A DNA stretch of 64,000 nt, taken from positions 29,715,468-29,779,467 of the forward strand of contig CM032129.1 in the NCBI GenBank assembly GCA_018894105.1, written 5' to 3'. Positions 24,087-36,628 of the stretch are shown here, in pieces. The DNA comes from Jacaranda mimosifolia. Taxonomy: Eukaryota; Streptophyta; Magnoliopsida; Lamiales; Bignoniaceae. The position numbers were made by a program, and so were the translations under genes. The notes beneath the pieces are model-generated. The model did no database searches and was not told where the DNA came from. It was given only the letters and a program-made list of their open reading frames with translations. Within the stretch, counting starts at the first letter, position 1, and each line of letters starts with the position of its first letter.

Positions 24087-27000
24087 ATGGCGATTGGCGC
24101 TACGACTGCCTTCTATTCAACCTTCACAGGGAGTATTGTTTCCTCATTTTCGTCCGCCTGCAGTTGCCGCCGGAACGTTTTCACTTCTATCAATCTCGCG
24201 CGCACGTTAGCGTCAAATCACTCCTGTTTCAAGAATATTCACAAACACCATAACTTCAATGCCGTAAACAGAAACTTTAGCTGCGAATCCACAGCGTCTG
24301 CAGATGTTACTAGGAATTCTTCAATTCCTGCTTCTAACAATAGGTACTTGACAATTTCCTGCGCTAATTTTCCGAATCTAATGAGTTCCAAGGATGAGAA
24401 AATTTACTGGAGTATACTTACAACTATGCTTGCTCCACTGATTATGCAAGTGTTATTTGGTTATAGGCACCCATTCCATTGTTTTTTCTTACTTTCAATA
24501 TTTCAGTTTTGTTTTCCAACTAGTGCTAGATTGCCGCCATCCCATAACTACATGGGACTGAAGGAGTTGGTAGATTGAATCAGTTTATCTGGTGAAAAAA
24601 GATAAATAAGCATGTAAAATAAGTGCAATGTACTATCTGTAACTCTGTATGCTTAGAACATTAACACAATTCTGCATATATATATATTGCTAATGTTCTG
24701 TATATATATATATTGTTAATGTTTTGTATGTATATATATATATTCCAGAATCCAAAAACTCACCAGAAGACCAATGGATTTGAGAATGAATATCTGGATT
24801 CGAAACAGTTAGAAAAACATGTAATATCCCGAATGAGAATGTGTCCTGATCTCAAACATAAAATGCTTTTGGACACTTAAAGGCACACACACTTGCATAC
24901 AAACAAGCTCGGTAATGGTGCTTTGGGCCTGTCAAGGTAATTAATGCCTGTTGGTCAGCCACTGAATGAGAATATGAGGAAGGATTGAAGACACACTAGT
25001 AAAACTCGTGTTGTTGAACATGGGTTCATTTTCTGTTGCCTAGGGTCCCATTCAAATTCGAGCATAATAACTGTTTCTTAATACCCGGTATCATCAATTG
25101 GATTCCAAATGTTGAAAATAAGGAACTAGAGTTTATACACTGCATTGTAATGCAGGAGTACATCATGTACATCTTTTTTGCCTACCTTCAAGTAGTCAGT
25201 GCCAGCAGAGACAGACCCTTATCCTCCTTCCGAGGTTGGCACCAATTAATATATGAAATTGCAGTCCAGATGGACGGTTAATTCTCTTTAGGCCTTTATT
25301 CCATGTCAGCATCCGTGGCAGACTCCTGGTATTCATGAGCCTTAATGATCACACCATAAAAGACTGCAGGGTGAACAGTCATTTTGCAGTGCCTTTCCTA
25401 ATCCCTTTATCTCCTCTATTCTCCAGACTCCTTCATTCTAACGTTCTCAAACTTTGTAGAAAGCTCCTACACTGAAGATGTCTTCTAGTCATTGAAAGCA
25501 CCTCTGAACTAAAATCCCCTAAAATGTTCCCTTGTACCTCAGAATGTATGCTTGAAGCATCTTATTTGACAGAGGAAACTGAATAATTGAGGAAACTATT
25601 CTATCAAGTGAAATCTCCATGGCAGGTATCATTCCACTACCTGACCTATTGACGCTGTCTGCTCCCAGGCCAGTTATCCTGTAGATATGATGAGAAAAAG
25701 CCCTTTTAGCAAGATTTAACATATATTGTCCTCCTCCTCCTAGTCTTTTGAAAGTTATGATGTCACATACTCACATTGATTTTCCAGTACGAAAAAGGGA
25801 ATTGCCAATGAAGTTTCTTGTAAAGCCCATTTGAATATGATCACTTATTTTCCTTTCATATGAAAATGCCTGTTTTTTACTTGTATATTCGATTTTCTTG
25901 TTATTTTTTACGAAATACATGGTTAACTATTTTTTGCAGCTATCCTCCATATGGCCGCCTTCTTCCATGTCCCTCCCACAATGGACCTCCGAGGGTGGAA
26001 CATTTGGTTGTTTCAGAAGGAGGACCTGTTCTTGAGTATATTACTAAAGCTTTGGATCTTCCACCCCTGTGAGTTCCATTTTTCCTTTTCATTTCTACTT
26101 GAGTTATGGTTTAACATGAGAGGATGAGGTGCCCAAACTTGATATTATATCAATTAGATTGACGTTTTTTGTTCCATCCTTGAAGATTTGTTGCAGATCT
26201 CATTCATTTTGGAGCTGTATTTTATGCTCTTGTATGCCCAGATCCTCCTCCAAGTGCTACCCCTGAGCAAATCAAAGTTTTTAAGGAATTTACTGATCCA
26301 TCAGTTCTAAGAAAAAGATCCTCTATCAAAGGGAAGACAATACGAGAAGCGCAAAAAACTTTTCGCATAACTCGTGCTAATGAGTTTGTTGAAGCTGGAA
26401 CTTACTTACGGGTTCATGTACACCCAAAACGCTTTCCAAGGTATTCATTGGATGTAGATATACATTACACCTTAGTAATGTTAATTTGATATGAAATGTG
26501 AATCTGTCAATCCTGATATATGTTCTCTGATCAGGTGTTATGAAATTGACTGGAGATCTCGAATTATTGCTGTGACTGAAAGCTATGTTGTTCTAGACAA
26601 ACCTGCGGGTACATCAGTATGTGGTTGATCTTTCTAATCTATGAGAAACTATCCTAGTCAGAGAGCTTGTTTAGATCCTTTCTTATGTGGCTGTAGTTTT
26701 GTTTTCTGATGGATAGTAAGTTCTTTGTGGGTAATTTACGAGAATTTTTTTTTTTATCTTAATTGTGCTTGATTTTTCCTTCACCAAAAAATTGTCATGT
26801 GTCCTCTTCCAATTCCATGGTTTTCTCAGTATGACATTTCCAAAATCCTTTGCAAAATTACACATTTTATAATTGTTTTTGTTGCTGAAAAAACTCTGTA
26901 TTTTTCTGCTTATCTCTGTATTTGACTTTGGTGCTGAGTGTTCATTTTTAGTTTCTTTCTGCCTTTGACATGTCTTATAAACAATTATACCGCATGCAGT

Positions 27001-29032
27001 CCAATATAAAGTTGATAGCTTATGTTTCATTTCTGCAATCTTATTTTTTTCAGACTGCAACAGCTCTCTGACCCTATCCCAAAGCTATTTTTGATACTTA
27101 ATGTCAATGATTATGTCTTCTGCTAGAGTTCAGATGAAAATGACATATTTTTCTTTCAATGTTCTTGATTATATATTGACTGAAAACTTATACATTTGAT
27201 GTTTCAGTTACCTGGAGTGTTATAGTCAATGCCTATGAGAAGATGAAGATCATTCTTTATTTTCCTAATTTGATCCCTTAATGAATGCACAGTTTTCTTC
27301 TTCTTCTTCCTCTTTTCTTTTTTTTTCCCCAAATGTAATTTTCCAGGAGAATGTGATGAGCAATTTTAAAAATGATCTGTTGCTTGCTTAAGGTGCCTAT
27401 CCTATGTTGCCTTTGATCAGGTTGGAGGAACCACGGACAATATCGAGGAAAGTTGTGCAACATTTGCTACTCGTGCTTTGGGACTAGAGGCTCCATTGAG
27501 GACTACCCACCAGATTGATAATTGCACCGAGGGCTGGTGAGTCGAAGTATTATGTTTATGTCTGGTATATAGCAGTGGAAGCAGAGTGTTAATTGTCTGT
27601 TATTTCCTTACAGTGTAGTATTAGCAAGAACAAAGGAGTACTGCTCAGTTTTTCATGGGAAAATAAGGGTTAGTGAGATTTTCTTTTTCTTGCTTGTGCT
27701 GTACGTAATAGGAGTTCGATTGAAGTGGGCCGTCAGTTTGCAATTTTTGCTTCCATAAAAATTGCGAGCTTTAGTTTTGGTCCTTTTGGACTTCTATGGT
27801 CCTTCTTGAGTATTTTGTTGCTCACCCACACTGTCTTCTCATGGATTATTTTCTTCAAGCAGTGCCTATGATTATAACTGATCTCCTTGTCCCGACTTCT
27901 ATACTCCCCCATCTTGTCAGAACACAAAAATAGAAAGGAACCTAGGTTGTTCTCTAGGTGTAGTGCCATGGTTTTGTTTCTGAAGCAGTTCCAGGGGTTC
28001 GTTGGCTAGTTTCAACTGCACTTTTCAGACAACACAGAATCACAAAAGGGTAAGAATAATTAAAACTGTATATATGGTCCTCAGGAGAAAACAGTTAAGA
28101 AGCTCTATCTTGCACTTGCTGCTGCTCCCGTATCAATTGGAGTAATTACCCACTATATGCGTCCAATTAATATTGCTCCTCGACTTATTTCTGGAGGTAA
28201 CAAACTTCATTGTTTTGTCTGAATGGATTCATTGCACTTTTATTGTAAGAGTTAATCCTATATATTTTACTCCAATGCTTAGAATAAACTGTGAGATTTG
28301 CTTTGGCAAAGAGAATGTCATGTTATTTCCATTTTCAATATAATCTAATACTATGCTGTGGTGCGTGCAGATTTTATTAATGATTGGCACTTGTGCCAAC
28401 TTGAGGTCTTGGAGTGCAGGAAGGTTCCCTGGCCAAATAACATAACTGAAGAGCGGAATAGCATTGAGGATTGTGGATGGCCTAGTAAAGATTTTGCATA
28501 CGAGTGTAAAATCAACCTTTTGACCGGTCGGACACATCAGGTATTAATCTGGCATTATTGGTGAAAGGGGGAGGTTGTATTTGTGGGATGAAAGGTTAAA
28601 CTGTGGTCATTTCTTTAATTGTTATCCATCCCTATTGTTTGATAGATAAATTTCTATTCATATAATGAGTTTTTTATTTATTTATTTATTTTTTCCCCCC
28701 CATGCTTTTTGTCCCTTGAAACGACAGGTTATTAAGTTCAATTGATGTCATAACTGCAGATTCGTGCACAATTGGCGGCTTGTGGTGCCCCTCTAGTGGG
28801 CGACTCAATGTATATGCCAGCTGCCATTGCTGAGGCAAACTGCCCTGGACTGAATCCGTTTGGCAAGAACAAGAGAGAGGATGCCAGTGATGATTCTAAA
28901 GTGCTGGCTATTGAAGAATGGATTGCACACCATGGAAAGGAACCTACTGTTGCCATTGGTCTTCAAGCATGTCAGATTTCATGGGACTATGGGGAGCACA
29001 CTTATGAGGCTGGATCCCCGTGGTGGAGGTGA
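24087..29032 (+). CDS. RNA pseudouridine synthase, PUS6-like, probably chloroplastic
   Basis: The enzyme isomerises uridine to pseudouridine in RNA and belongs to the RluA/RluD family. It is closest to Arabidopsis RNA pseudouridine synthase 6. Nine exons join in frame: 24087-24343, 25940-26068, 26186-26440, 26535-26616, 27421-27536, 27614-27668, 28085-28196, 28371-28540 and 28760-29032. All borders are GT-AG, and the product has 482 residues. The first about 85 residues are rich in Ser, Thr, Ala and Arg with few acidic residues, like a transit peptide. PPRVEHLVV...LEYITKALDLPPL resembles an S4-like RNA-binding segment. The catalytic aspartate is D274 in HQIDNCTEG, and GRTHQIR (388-394) is the conserved C-terminal motif. 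The protein ends SPWWR. The first splice (donor GTACTT) is the least certain, but it joins the frames exactly. The gene looks intact. Confidence 0.93.
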
Positions 29033-29610
29033 ATTAATACAGGACATAGCTGAAAAATACCATGAGATGCTGCTGCACCTGAGTAGTCAAAGTTGAGTGC
29101 GCATCGAAGGTAGATATATCTCTGAAAATTTTCAAGCCTACTTATTATGAATTACCAATTTGCTGCACTTTTGAAAAATCTTGTATAGATTGGTGAAATC
29201 TTCAATGAGGGGGTTCTTGGTTGTTTGTCCAGGAGAGAGACCGGACGAACTATTCCTTTGCGTCTGATCCATTTTGTTCGTGTTGCTGAATGCTGTAAGG
29301 TATGATCAACATGTATTAATGCCAATATCTAGTGCAACTACAGCCAGAACTAGGGGGCGTGCTAGGACAGGATACTTCTATTTTTATTACTTAAAGTTAA
29401 GCAGAACATTGGTAGGAGTTGATAGCAATTTTTACTTAGTTATGCAGTTTCTTGTTGTTTTTTACTATTATTTTTAAACTTTGTTTACAACTTTTTCTAT
29501 CTTTTGTATTTTTTAACAAATAAAAGCTCTCACAAATATAGACAAATTCCATTTAGACAAGCTTGCTAGGATGAACCACATTTGGGAAGTGGAAATTGAC
29601 ATGAATTTTA
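29033..29610 (+). other. 3' UTR and downstream flank of the PUS6-like gene
   Basis: Transcribed 3' UTR is expected here. An AATAAA motif at about 29517-29522 is a candidate polyadenylation signal. No other gene is seen. Confidence 0.45.
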
Positions 29611-30033
29611 TGGGTTTGTTTGTCTATGAATTGGAGCATTTTGTCAAAATATTTTGGCAAAATGATTTTTGGGAAGTTGGGTTGGGGAATGTGATGATTG
29701 TCTGTTTGTGTTTTGGGTGGCAGGTGGGAATTAAATTGGGAGAAAATAGTTTGTTTGTTTGTGTTTTGGAATGGGACATAATATCACATTAATAATTTTT
29801 TTGTTGAGTTGATAGGGTAAAATTCATATTTTAAAATTATTTATGTAAGTGTATATATAGATCGGGAAGGAGGGACAAAAAAATGAGAGGGTTAGAAATT
29901 GGAGAATGGGTAGAAAATGAATTGGAAGGGTATTTTGGGCTTTTTTGGATAATGGAATTGAAGAATGTGATGTATTGTTAGTTTGTGTTTTAGAAGTTGA
30001 AAAATATTTTAATAATTTACAAACAAACAAGTC
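29611..30033. mobile_element. Tourist-like MITE with TTA target duplication
   Basis: The ends TGGGTTTGTTTGTCTATGAA and (inverted) GACTTGTTTGTTTGTAAATT are flanked by TTA on both sides (29608-29610 and 30034-30036). This is the PIF/Harbinger signature. Internal motifs GGGGAATGTGATGATTG and TTTGTTTGTGTTTTGG are shared with the element at 46398-46850. Confidence 0.7.
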
Positions 30034-30036
30034 TTA

Positions 30037-31512
30037 TGTTTCGATGTATACGATGCCTGTAGACTTGATCTTCGTCTGCATCATTAGTATACATGCATGT
30101 ATATGTGCACGTTCAAGCAGTTTCACGTACTCTTGGGGTTTGGATTTGGGCAATGATGATATTCAGATTTCAGACCTTGAGCATTTTGAAATTCGATGGT
30201 CCTTGAAATGATTTCACGTGATTTAAATGATTGAAACCAAACTTTGTCTAATACCAATAAATGTGTTATTGGGCTTGAAATCAGAAAAGTCGGTGGGAGT
30301 ATTGGGGTTATTCTCAACAATCTAAAAGGTAGAAAGAATATCACTTTCATCTTTTATTTTAATTTATGTTTCATATTATATCACTTTAATTTTTTTATTT
30401 TAATTTATGTTTCATATCTTATTTCAACTTCATGAAAATATGTAAAATTTATTTAATCTGGAGTGTAAATGAGATGAGATGATTCACGAATAGATTGAAC
30501 TCGTTAGTCAAACGAGTCAAACAGAAATTAATAATATTCAGTTTGAAAAGCTCGCAAGTCTAAACAAGTTTTTTTATATTTTATATATATGGTTATATAT
30601 AATAAGGTCCATAATAATAATAATAGATTTTATTTTGTTTGTTATTTTTTACAAAAATAACAAAAAATTTTAAAAAATTTATAATTATAGATTCTATTTT
30701 GAATTTAAATAAGTTCAAATTAATTCAAATCTATACAAGCTTGAGTTTAGTCGAACTTATACGCAGAGACGGAGTTAGGGGGTTGATAGGGGTAGCCGCC
30801 CCTCCTCAAAATATTAAAAATTTTAAAATATTACACTTTTGCCATTATTAAATTATAAATTTGTCCATCATCTTATTGAAAATATGCCTTTTGACCTATT
30901 ATATTTCTTTGTATATATGTAAAATAAAAAAAATCATACTTTTGGTAATTTAGAATTTCGCTCCCATAAAGAAAAATTCTGACTCCATTCTTGCTTATAC
31001 AAATCGAGTTTTTTTTGCTTTAGGTTAAGTTTGATAAGGTTCGATAAGACTTGTCTGAGCCTTCGTTTATTCAATGAGCCAAGCTTGAGCTTGTTAGATT
31101 CAAGCTTGGCTCGACTTGTTTATATTCCTAATATAATCTTAAATTAATTATAGAAAAATATTTAATGCATTTGATATATTTTTCTGAAATGAAAGATGAA
31201 ATATAGATTGAAATAAAAAATTTAAATAAAAAAAAAACATTGCTAGAAATTTCAAAAAATAAGCATGAGAGACATACCTGAAAATGACTAGTTTTGAGCT
31301 ATGGCAGTAGGTCTAAGGTTATGATATTGGTGTGATCTGAGTCCTTCATTGATGTGCTAATTCAAGGATAGTTATCAGCTACCTATTGAGGGATTAGACC
31401 CATGGTAGAATAAATGATAAGAGTGGACACAATATAATTATTATATTACTTTATTTAAATTGTATCTTATTATTTTTAATTTATACACGCACGTACATTT
31501 AAATTTTATAAT
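30037..31512. other. Intergenic with an older repeat
   Basis: No gene. The stretch 30460-31130 looks like one old repeat with terms such as AGACTTGTCTGAGCC and CAAGCTTGGCTCGACTTG. It is split by the hAT-like MITE at 30764-30993. The remainder is AT-rich. Confidence 0.4.
30764..30993. mobile_element. hAT-like MITE, 230 bp
   Basis: The left end CAGAGACGGAGTTAGGGGG and the inverted right end CAAGAATGGAGTCAGAATT are imperfect inverted repeats of a type common in plants. The flanks CTTATACG (30756-30763) and CTTATACA (30994-31001) form an 8-bp target duplication with one mismatch, as expected for hAT transposition. Confidence 0.75.
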
Positions 31513-31517
31513 CAGTT

Positions 31518-31977
31518 TGATACGTTTGTAATAGCTCGAGCTAAAGCAAACATTAGACCCGAGGTGACTACCCCACATACTATTCCTGAACCAGCGAGAA
31601 AGGCCGAGTTGAACTCAGGAGAAGGGTCGAGCCGAGTTGAAGCCAAGGGCAGAGCTGAGCTGAACCCGTAGGAAGGGCTGAGCTGAACCCGTAGGAATGG
31701 CCGAGCTGAACTCAGAAATGCTTTGGTTCCCATAGTGTCATGCACGACCGAAAAAGGAGGAACATGGCTACACGTGGCTCCATTCTATTGATTCAGTTGC
31801 AAAAAGATAGTGAGTGTTTTAGTGGGCAGTTATGAACCCAAGTAGTGGAATGTTTAGTCACATAAAAATCCTTGGTAAAAAGTTGTAGAGGATATTGAGA
31901 TTAACACAAACACTTGAGAGAGAAAATTGTTCTTGTTTTTGTTGATTGGTGCTTTTACAGATTATTTTTGTGCATCA
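31518..31977 (+). repeat. 5' LTR of the Ty3/gypsy element
   Basis: It begins TGATACGTTTGTAATAGC and ends TTTTTGTGCATCA, matching the 3' LTR over its length. At 460 bp it is 20 bp shorter because the GAGCTGA-containing short repeats near 31610-31720 have fewer copies. Confidence 0.93.
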
Positions 31978-31980
31978 ATT

Positions 31981-31998
31981 TGGCGCCGTCTGTGGGAA
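31981..31998 (+). promoter_or_regulatory. Primer-binding site
   Basis: TGGCGCCGTCTGTGGGAA starts 3 bp after the 5' LTR, the usual place for minus-strand priming by a tRNA. The tRNA species was not assigned. Confidence 0.75.
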
Positions 31999-32023
31999 AC
32001 AGATTAAGAGTCAAGGCGTGAGG

Positions 32024-33817
32024 ATGAGTAGTTCAGGCGATATCAGAGAGGCAGGTATGAGGATGACAATGTAGTGTGATGAGACAGCCGTGGCCGCCAC
32101 CGCTCTGTCTCCAGTGGCTGTGGTGCCGGCGGCTGCTATACGAGGAAAAAGTGCCCCAACACCCCCAATGGTGGGGCAAATGACCACTGAGCAGCTGGCC
32201 AACTTCCTGTGGTCGACATTTGGCATCATCGCTTCTACTCAATCTACAGGAGCGATGCACCCAACGCCCCTGCTAATGCCTCCAAACCCTATGGTCATTC
32301 CCTACCTACCGGGGATCGCACCTAATGTTTCGTCTCCTAATCTGGTGTTTTTTCCCCCTGCTATGGGGTTGGCTAATCCCCCACCTTCGGCGAGGGTGAC
32401 AACCACGCTGGTGGCACCCAGGCTGGCAGGTGGAACCACCGTTCAGAGTCCTAGGGCAGCCTTCATTTCTGGAGCATTTGCACAAGGCACGGTGATAGCT
32501 GGGCCCCATTTCCCCAATAATTCGGGATTGTTTGTGGGAGGTCAGGAGGCAACGGTTGCGCTGGTATTGGATGAGCCAGTGAAGGCAGGAGGCAAACCCA
32601 ATGAGTCAGATATTAGGATCCACACTCGTGTGGCAGAAAAGACAGAAGTAGTAGCAGAAAGTTAGGTATTCGTGAGACACGGCGTAGATAAGAAACAGAA
32701 ACCCCGGGCGAATTTGCTTACAGAGATGGAGGAAATGAGGAGAGAATTGGGGGAGATGAAAAGGAAGATGGAGGGGAAGGTAGGGGAAGAGATCAAAGCT
32801 TCACCTTTCGTTGAAGCCATACTCCAGGATCCCTTCCCAAAGAACCACAAGTCTTTCAGTATACCCAGGTATATGGGCACCGTAAACCCTGCTGATCACC
32901 TGTGCGAGTTTGAGAATTTGGCCCTGTTGTACCAATTTTCGGATGGAGTGAAGTGCAGAACTTTCCTCACCACTCTGGGAGGAGTTGCCCAGAGGTGGTT
33001 TGGGTAATTGCCACCCAGGTCCGTTCATACATTTGACGAGTTCGTCTGGAAATTCCTACATTAGTTCACCAGTAGCAAACAATACCGACGGAGTGCACAA
33101 AGCTTGCTCTCATTCCGACAGGGAGAGAATGAGAGCTTAAGGGGTTTTGTTAGGCGGTTCACTACAGCTGCCTTAGAGGTTCCATCAGCCACTCCGGAAT
33201 TGCTAAGCGGTGCTTTTGCCCAAGGACTTCGGCCTGGCCCCTTTTTCAGGTCCTTGAGTAGAAAGCCGGCAGATAGTTACGACGAAATCCTACGTCGTGC
33301 GGAGAAATACATCCATGAAGAGAAGGATAGTGAGGCGAAGGAGAAGGAGTTGAGGGAAAAGAGAAAGGAGAGAAGGGAAGAGCCTGCTGCTAAAAAGCCT
33401 AAGCAGGAAGAGAGGTTCAGAGCAGCACTCGTGCGGCAGGTGAAGGTCCCGACAACAATGGGTCCCAAGTTTGACTACTACACCTCCTTGAGGATGCCAA
33501 GGGAGCAGGTCATGCAGGCTATTGAGCACCTCAACCTATTGCGGTGGCCCCGCGCTCACAGAGACCCTCCGAGGCATCCCAGGTCAGACAAGTTTTGTCG
33601 TTTCCACAATGAGTATGGGCATGTGACAGAAGAATGTGATCATCTCCGGAATGAGTTGGAGCAACTGGTGCGAGATGGGCAGTTGAACGAATTTGTGGAT
33701 AGGGTTGAAACTGGAAGCAAACATAGGCGCCTTGTGCAGGCTGAGCGTGAGGAACAACAGAGAGCATGGCAACCTGAGAGAGGAAAGGATACTAAGATGG
33801 GACGATCAGGGGGGTGA
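32024..33817 (+). pseudogene. Retrotransposon gag, broken
   Basis: One long reading frame from the ATG at 32024 encodes a gag protein. Features are an N-terminal Pro/Ala-rich part, an acidic-basic coiled segment (EMEEMRRELGEMKRKME), the capsid part (ADHLCEFENLALLY...QRWFG, then FRQGENESLRGFVRRF) and a CRFHNEYGH zinc-knuckle-like stretch. In-frame stops occur at 32072 (TAG), 32663 (TAG), 33005 (TAA) and 33062 (TAG). Three of the four are explained by a single C-to-T change in CAG. Confidence 0.85.
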
Positions 33818-33963
33818 TCTATATGATATTGGGAGGTTCGGCTGAAGGGGACGCTCATCGAGCAAGGAGAGCTAGAGCCTGAGCCGCAGCGCACAGGAAC
33901 ATGGAAGTGGCCTCTGTGTCCGATGCTAGAGATACCCCCGTCATTTAATTTGGCCCGAATGAT

Positions 33964-34362
33964 ATGAAGGCCTTGCATCTGCCTCACTATGATGCTTTGG
34001 TTATTACAGCTATGATAACAAACTTTGAAGTAGCTTGCATTTTCATCGATGGTGGCAGCTCGGCCGACATCCTTTTTTATGATGCTTTTCAGCAGATGGA
34101 TATGGAGAACACCATGCTGGAACTTGTGGAGACGTCGCTGTTAGGATTTTCAAGAGAGGCAGTCAAACCCAGAGGGCGAATCTCCTTACCCGTCTCTCTA
34201 GGAACGGGACTGTATCGGAAGACCTGTATGGTAAATTTCCTAGTAGTAGACATTCCCTCTGCATATAGCGTGATTTTTGGTAGGCCTATGATGCATCTCT
34301 TCAAGGCAGTAGTCTCCCCATACCATATGAAGTTGAAATATGTGGTGGGGCGAATGGTATGA
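33964..34362 (+). pseudogene. Retrotransposon aspartic protease domain
   Basis: The active-site motif FIDGGSSADILFYDAF is followed by the flap and GRPMMH regions of a retropepsin. It cleaves Gag-Pol in related elements. The domain is in a different frame from gag and from the downstream reverse transcriptase, so frameshifts lie on both sides. Confidence 0.8.
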
Positions 34363-34441
34363 GAAGTAGTGGGAGACCAGTATACCTCAAGGAAGTGTTA
34401 TGTGGATGCAGTGAGGAAAGGATGTCACAAGGACGAGGAGG

Positions 34442-35836
34442 TTGTACATAAGCAGAGGCAAAACGGTTCGAGCACTAATTGCGGAAAGGCAACAAAAGCT
34501 CGAACCAGAGGGGGAACTTTTGTCTGCAGAGTTGGTGCTAGGAGATCCCAACAAGATTACGTGGATAGGCTCCCACCTAGAAACAAATTTGAAGGTAGAA
34601 ATAATTGCTCTGCTTAGGCATTACATAGACATTTTTGCTTTCTCTGTAAAAGATCGTACAGGGATAGACCCAAGAATAGCCGAGCACATGCTCAATGTTG
34701 ACCCGGCGGTTCGGCCCGTCAAGCAGAAGAAGAGACACTTCGGGCCTGAGAAAGATCGCATCATTCAGCAAGAGGTGGAAAATCTTTTGGATGCCGGGCA
34801 CATAATGGAAATCCAGTTCCCAAAATGGATCTCTAACATGGTACTGGTACCAAAGCACACACACAAGTGGAGGGTGTGCATAGACTTCAGAGATTTGAAT
34901 AAGGCTTGCCCGAAGGATTTCTATCCTTTGCCCAGGATCGACCTGCTGGTAGATTCTACTTCTAGGTGCGAACTCCTCAGCATGATGGATGCGTCGTAGG
35001 GATATCATTAGATCCCCCTCAATATGGAGGACCGTAAGCGGGTGAGTTTCATTACTTCGCAAGGAACCTACTGTTACCTGGTCATGCCTTTTGGTCTTAA
35101 GAATGCAGGAGCTACATATCAGAGATTAGTGGATTGGATGTTCAAACATCAGATCTGCCGAAATGTGGAAGTATATGTGGATGATATGCTAGTAAAGAGT
35201 GTGAGCCAAGTTGATCACGTAGGAGATTTGAAGGAGACATTCGAAACTTTACGCAAATATGGGATGAAGCTCAACCCAGAGAAGTGCACATTTGGGGTGA
35301 AAAGGGGCAAGTTGCTGGGCTATCTGGTAACGGAGAGGGGAATTGAGGCAAATCCGGAGAAGATCCGAGCTATTATGGATATGAGCCGGCCCAGAAATAT
35401 CAATGAAGTACAAAGGTTAGCAGGAAGGATAGTTGCCCTGATCAGGTTTATATCCTGCTCTGCAGACAGAAGTGTCTCCTTCTTTGGGATATTGCGGAAG
35501 GCAAAACAATTCGAATGGGGGGAAGCAGCACAGTGCGCTTTTGACGAGCTGAAAGCCTGCTTGGCCGAGCTACCTTTACTAACAAAGCCCGCATCGGGGG
35601 AAAGACTCTATTTATATTTGGCGGTAGCCGAGCAGGTGGTGAACTCGGTCCTCGTGAAGGAGGACGGGGCCAGTAAGAAGCTAGTATATTATGTCGGCAA
35701 GATTTTGCATGCTGCGGAGTTGAGGTATCCCGAAATTGAGAAGATGGCGCTGGCTCTGGTGGTCACGGCCCGAAGGCTGAGACCATATTTTCTATCTCAC
35801 CCTATAGTTGTACGTACTAACCACCATTTGAAATAG
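34442..35836 (+). pseudogene. Retrotransposon reverse transcriptase
   Basis: It shows the RT order WRVCIDFRDLNKACPKDFYP, FGLKNAGATYQRL, the catalytic YVDD at 35174-35185 and LGYLVTERGIEANPEKI, then a connection domain. Two TAG stops (34997 and 35009) interrupt the segment between the template-binding and catalytic motifs, and another (35834) follows HHLK. Confidence 0.88.
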
Positions 35837-35854
35837 ACTTTAGGGAAAGCTGAT

Positions 35855-36628
35855 GTGGCAGGAAGGTTGGTCAAATGGGTTGTGGAGTTGGGAGAATACG
35901 ACATAAGTTACGCCCCTAAAAATGCTATAAAAGCACAGGCCTTGGCGGATTTTGTGGCTGATGCGCCCATAACCAAGGACGAGGGCATATGGCAGGTATA
36001 TGTTGACGGGTCATCAGGACAGGGTGGAAGCAGCGCCAGAATTATACTCATCGGTGCAGAGGGGGAAGAGATGGAGTTCGCGGTGAAATTTCACTTTAAA
36101 GTCTCGAATAATAAGGCAGAGTATGAGGCTATGATTTGGGGGACCAGGATGGCCATTCAATGCGGAGCCAAGCGTGTGCACGTGTTCACTGATTCGCAAT
36201 TGGTAGTCAAGCAGGTTGAAGGGCAGTATGAAGCTAGGGAGCTGAGGATAAACAAATACTTGCAGCTGGTGCATAGTTTGAAACAACAAGTGGCTGAGCT
36301 ACAGGTGATCCAGATCCCTTGAGACGAGAACATGAAGGCGGACTGCTTGGCCAAGATGGCCAATTCCTTGACCGAATGTAACACCCGACAGGTGACTATC
36401 CACGAGCTAAACAAAACATGCCTTGACGCAGAAGTGCTAACAGTAGAAGAGGGTCAGGATTGGAGGACACCGATTATGCGATATTTGCAGGGGGATCATA
36501 CAGATACTGACCGTAGGCTGCCTGTACGGGCGGCCAGGTTCACTATTGAGGGGGTTTACTATATAAGAGGGGTTTTTCCCAGCCATGGCTGCGGTGCTTG
36601 TCCCCTCAGGAAGGGGAGTATATCTTAA
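35855..36628 (+). pseudogene. Retrotransposon RNase H and tether
   Basis: The acidic RNase H residues are visible in VYVDGSSGQGGSS, AEYEAMIWG and FTDSQLVVKQ, and a fourth in MKADCLAKMAN. A TGA at 36320 replaces an Arg-like codon between IQIP and DENMKAD. The frame is lost near 36600. Confidence 0.8.
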
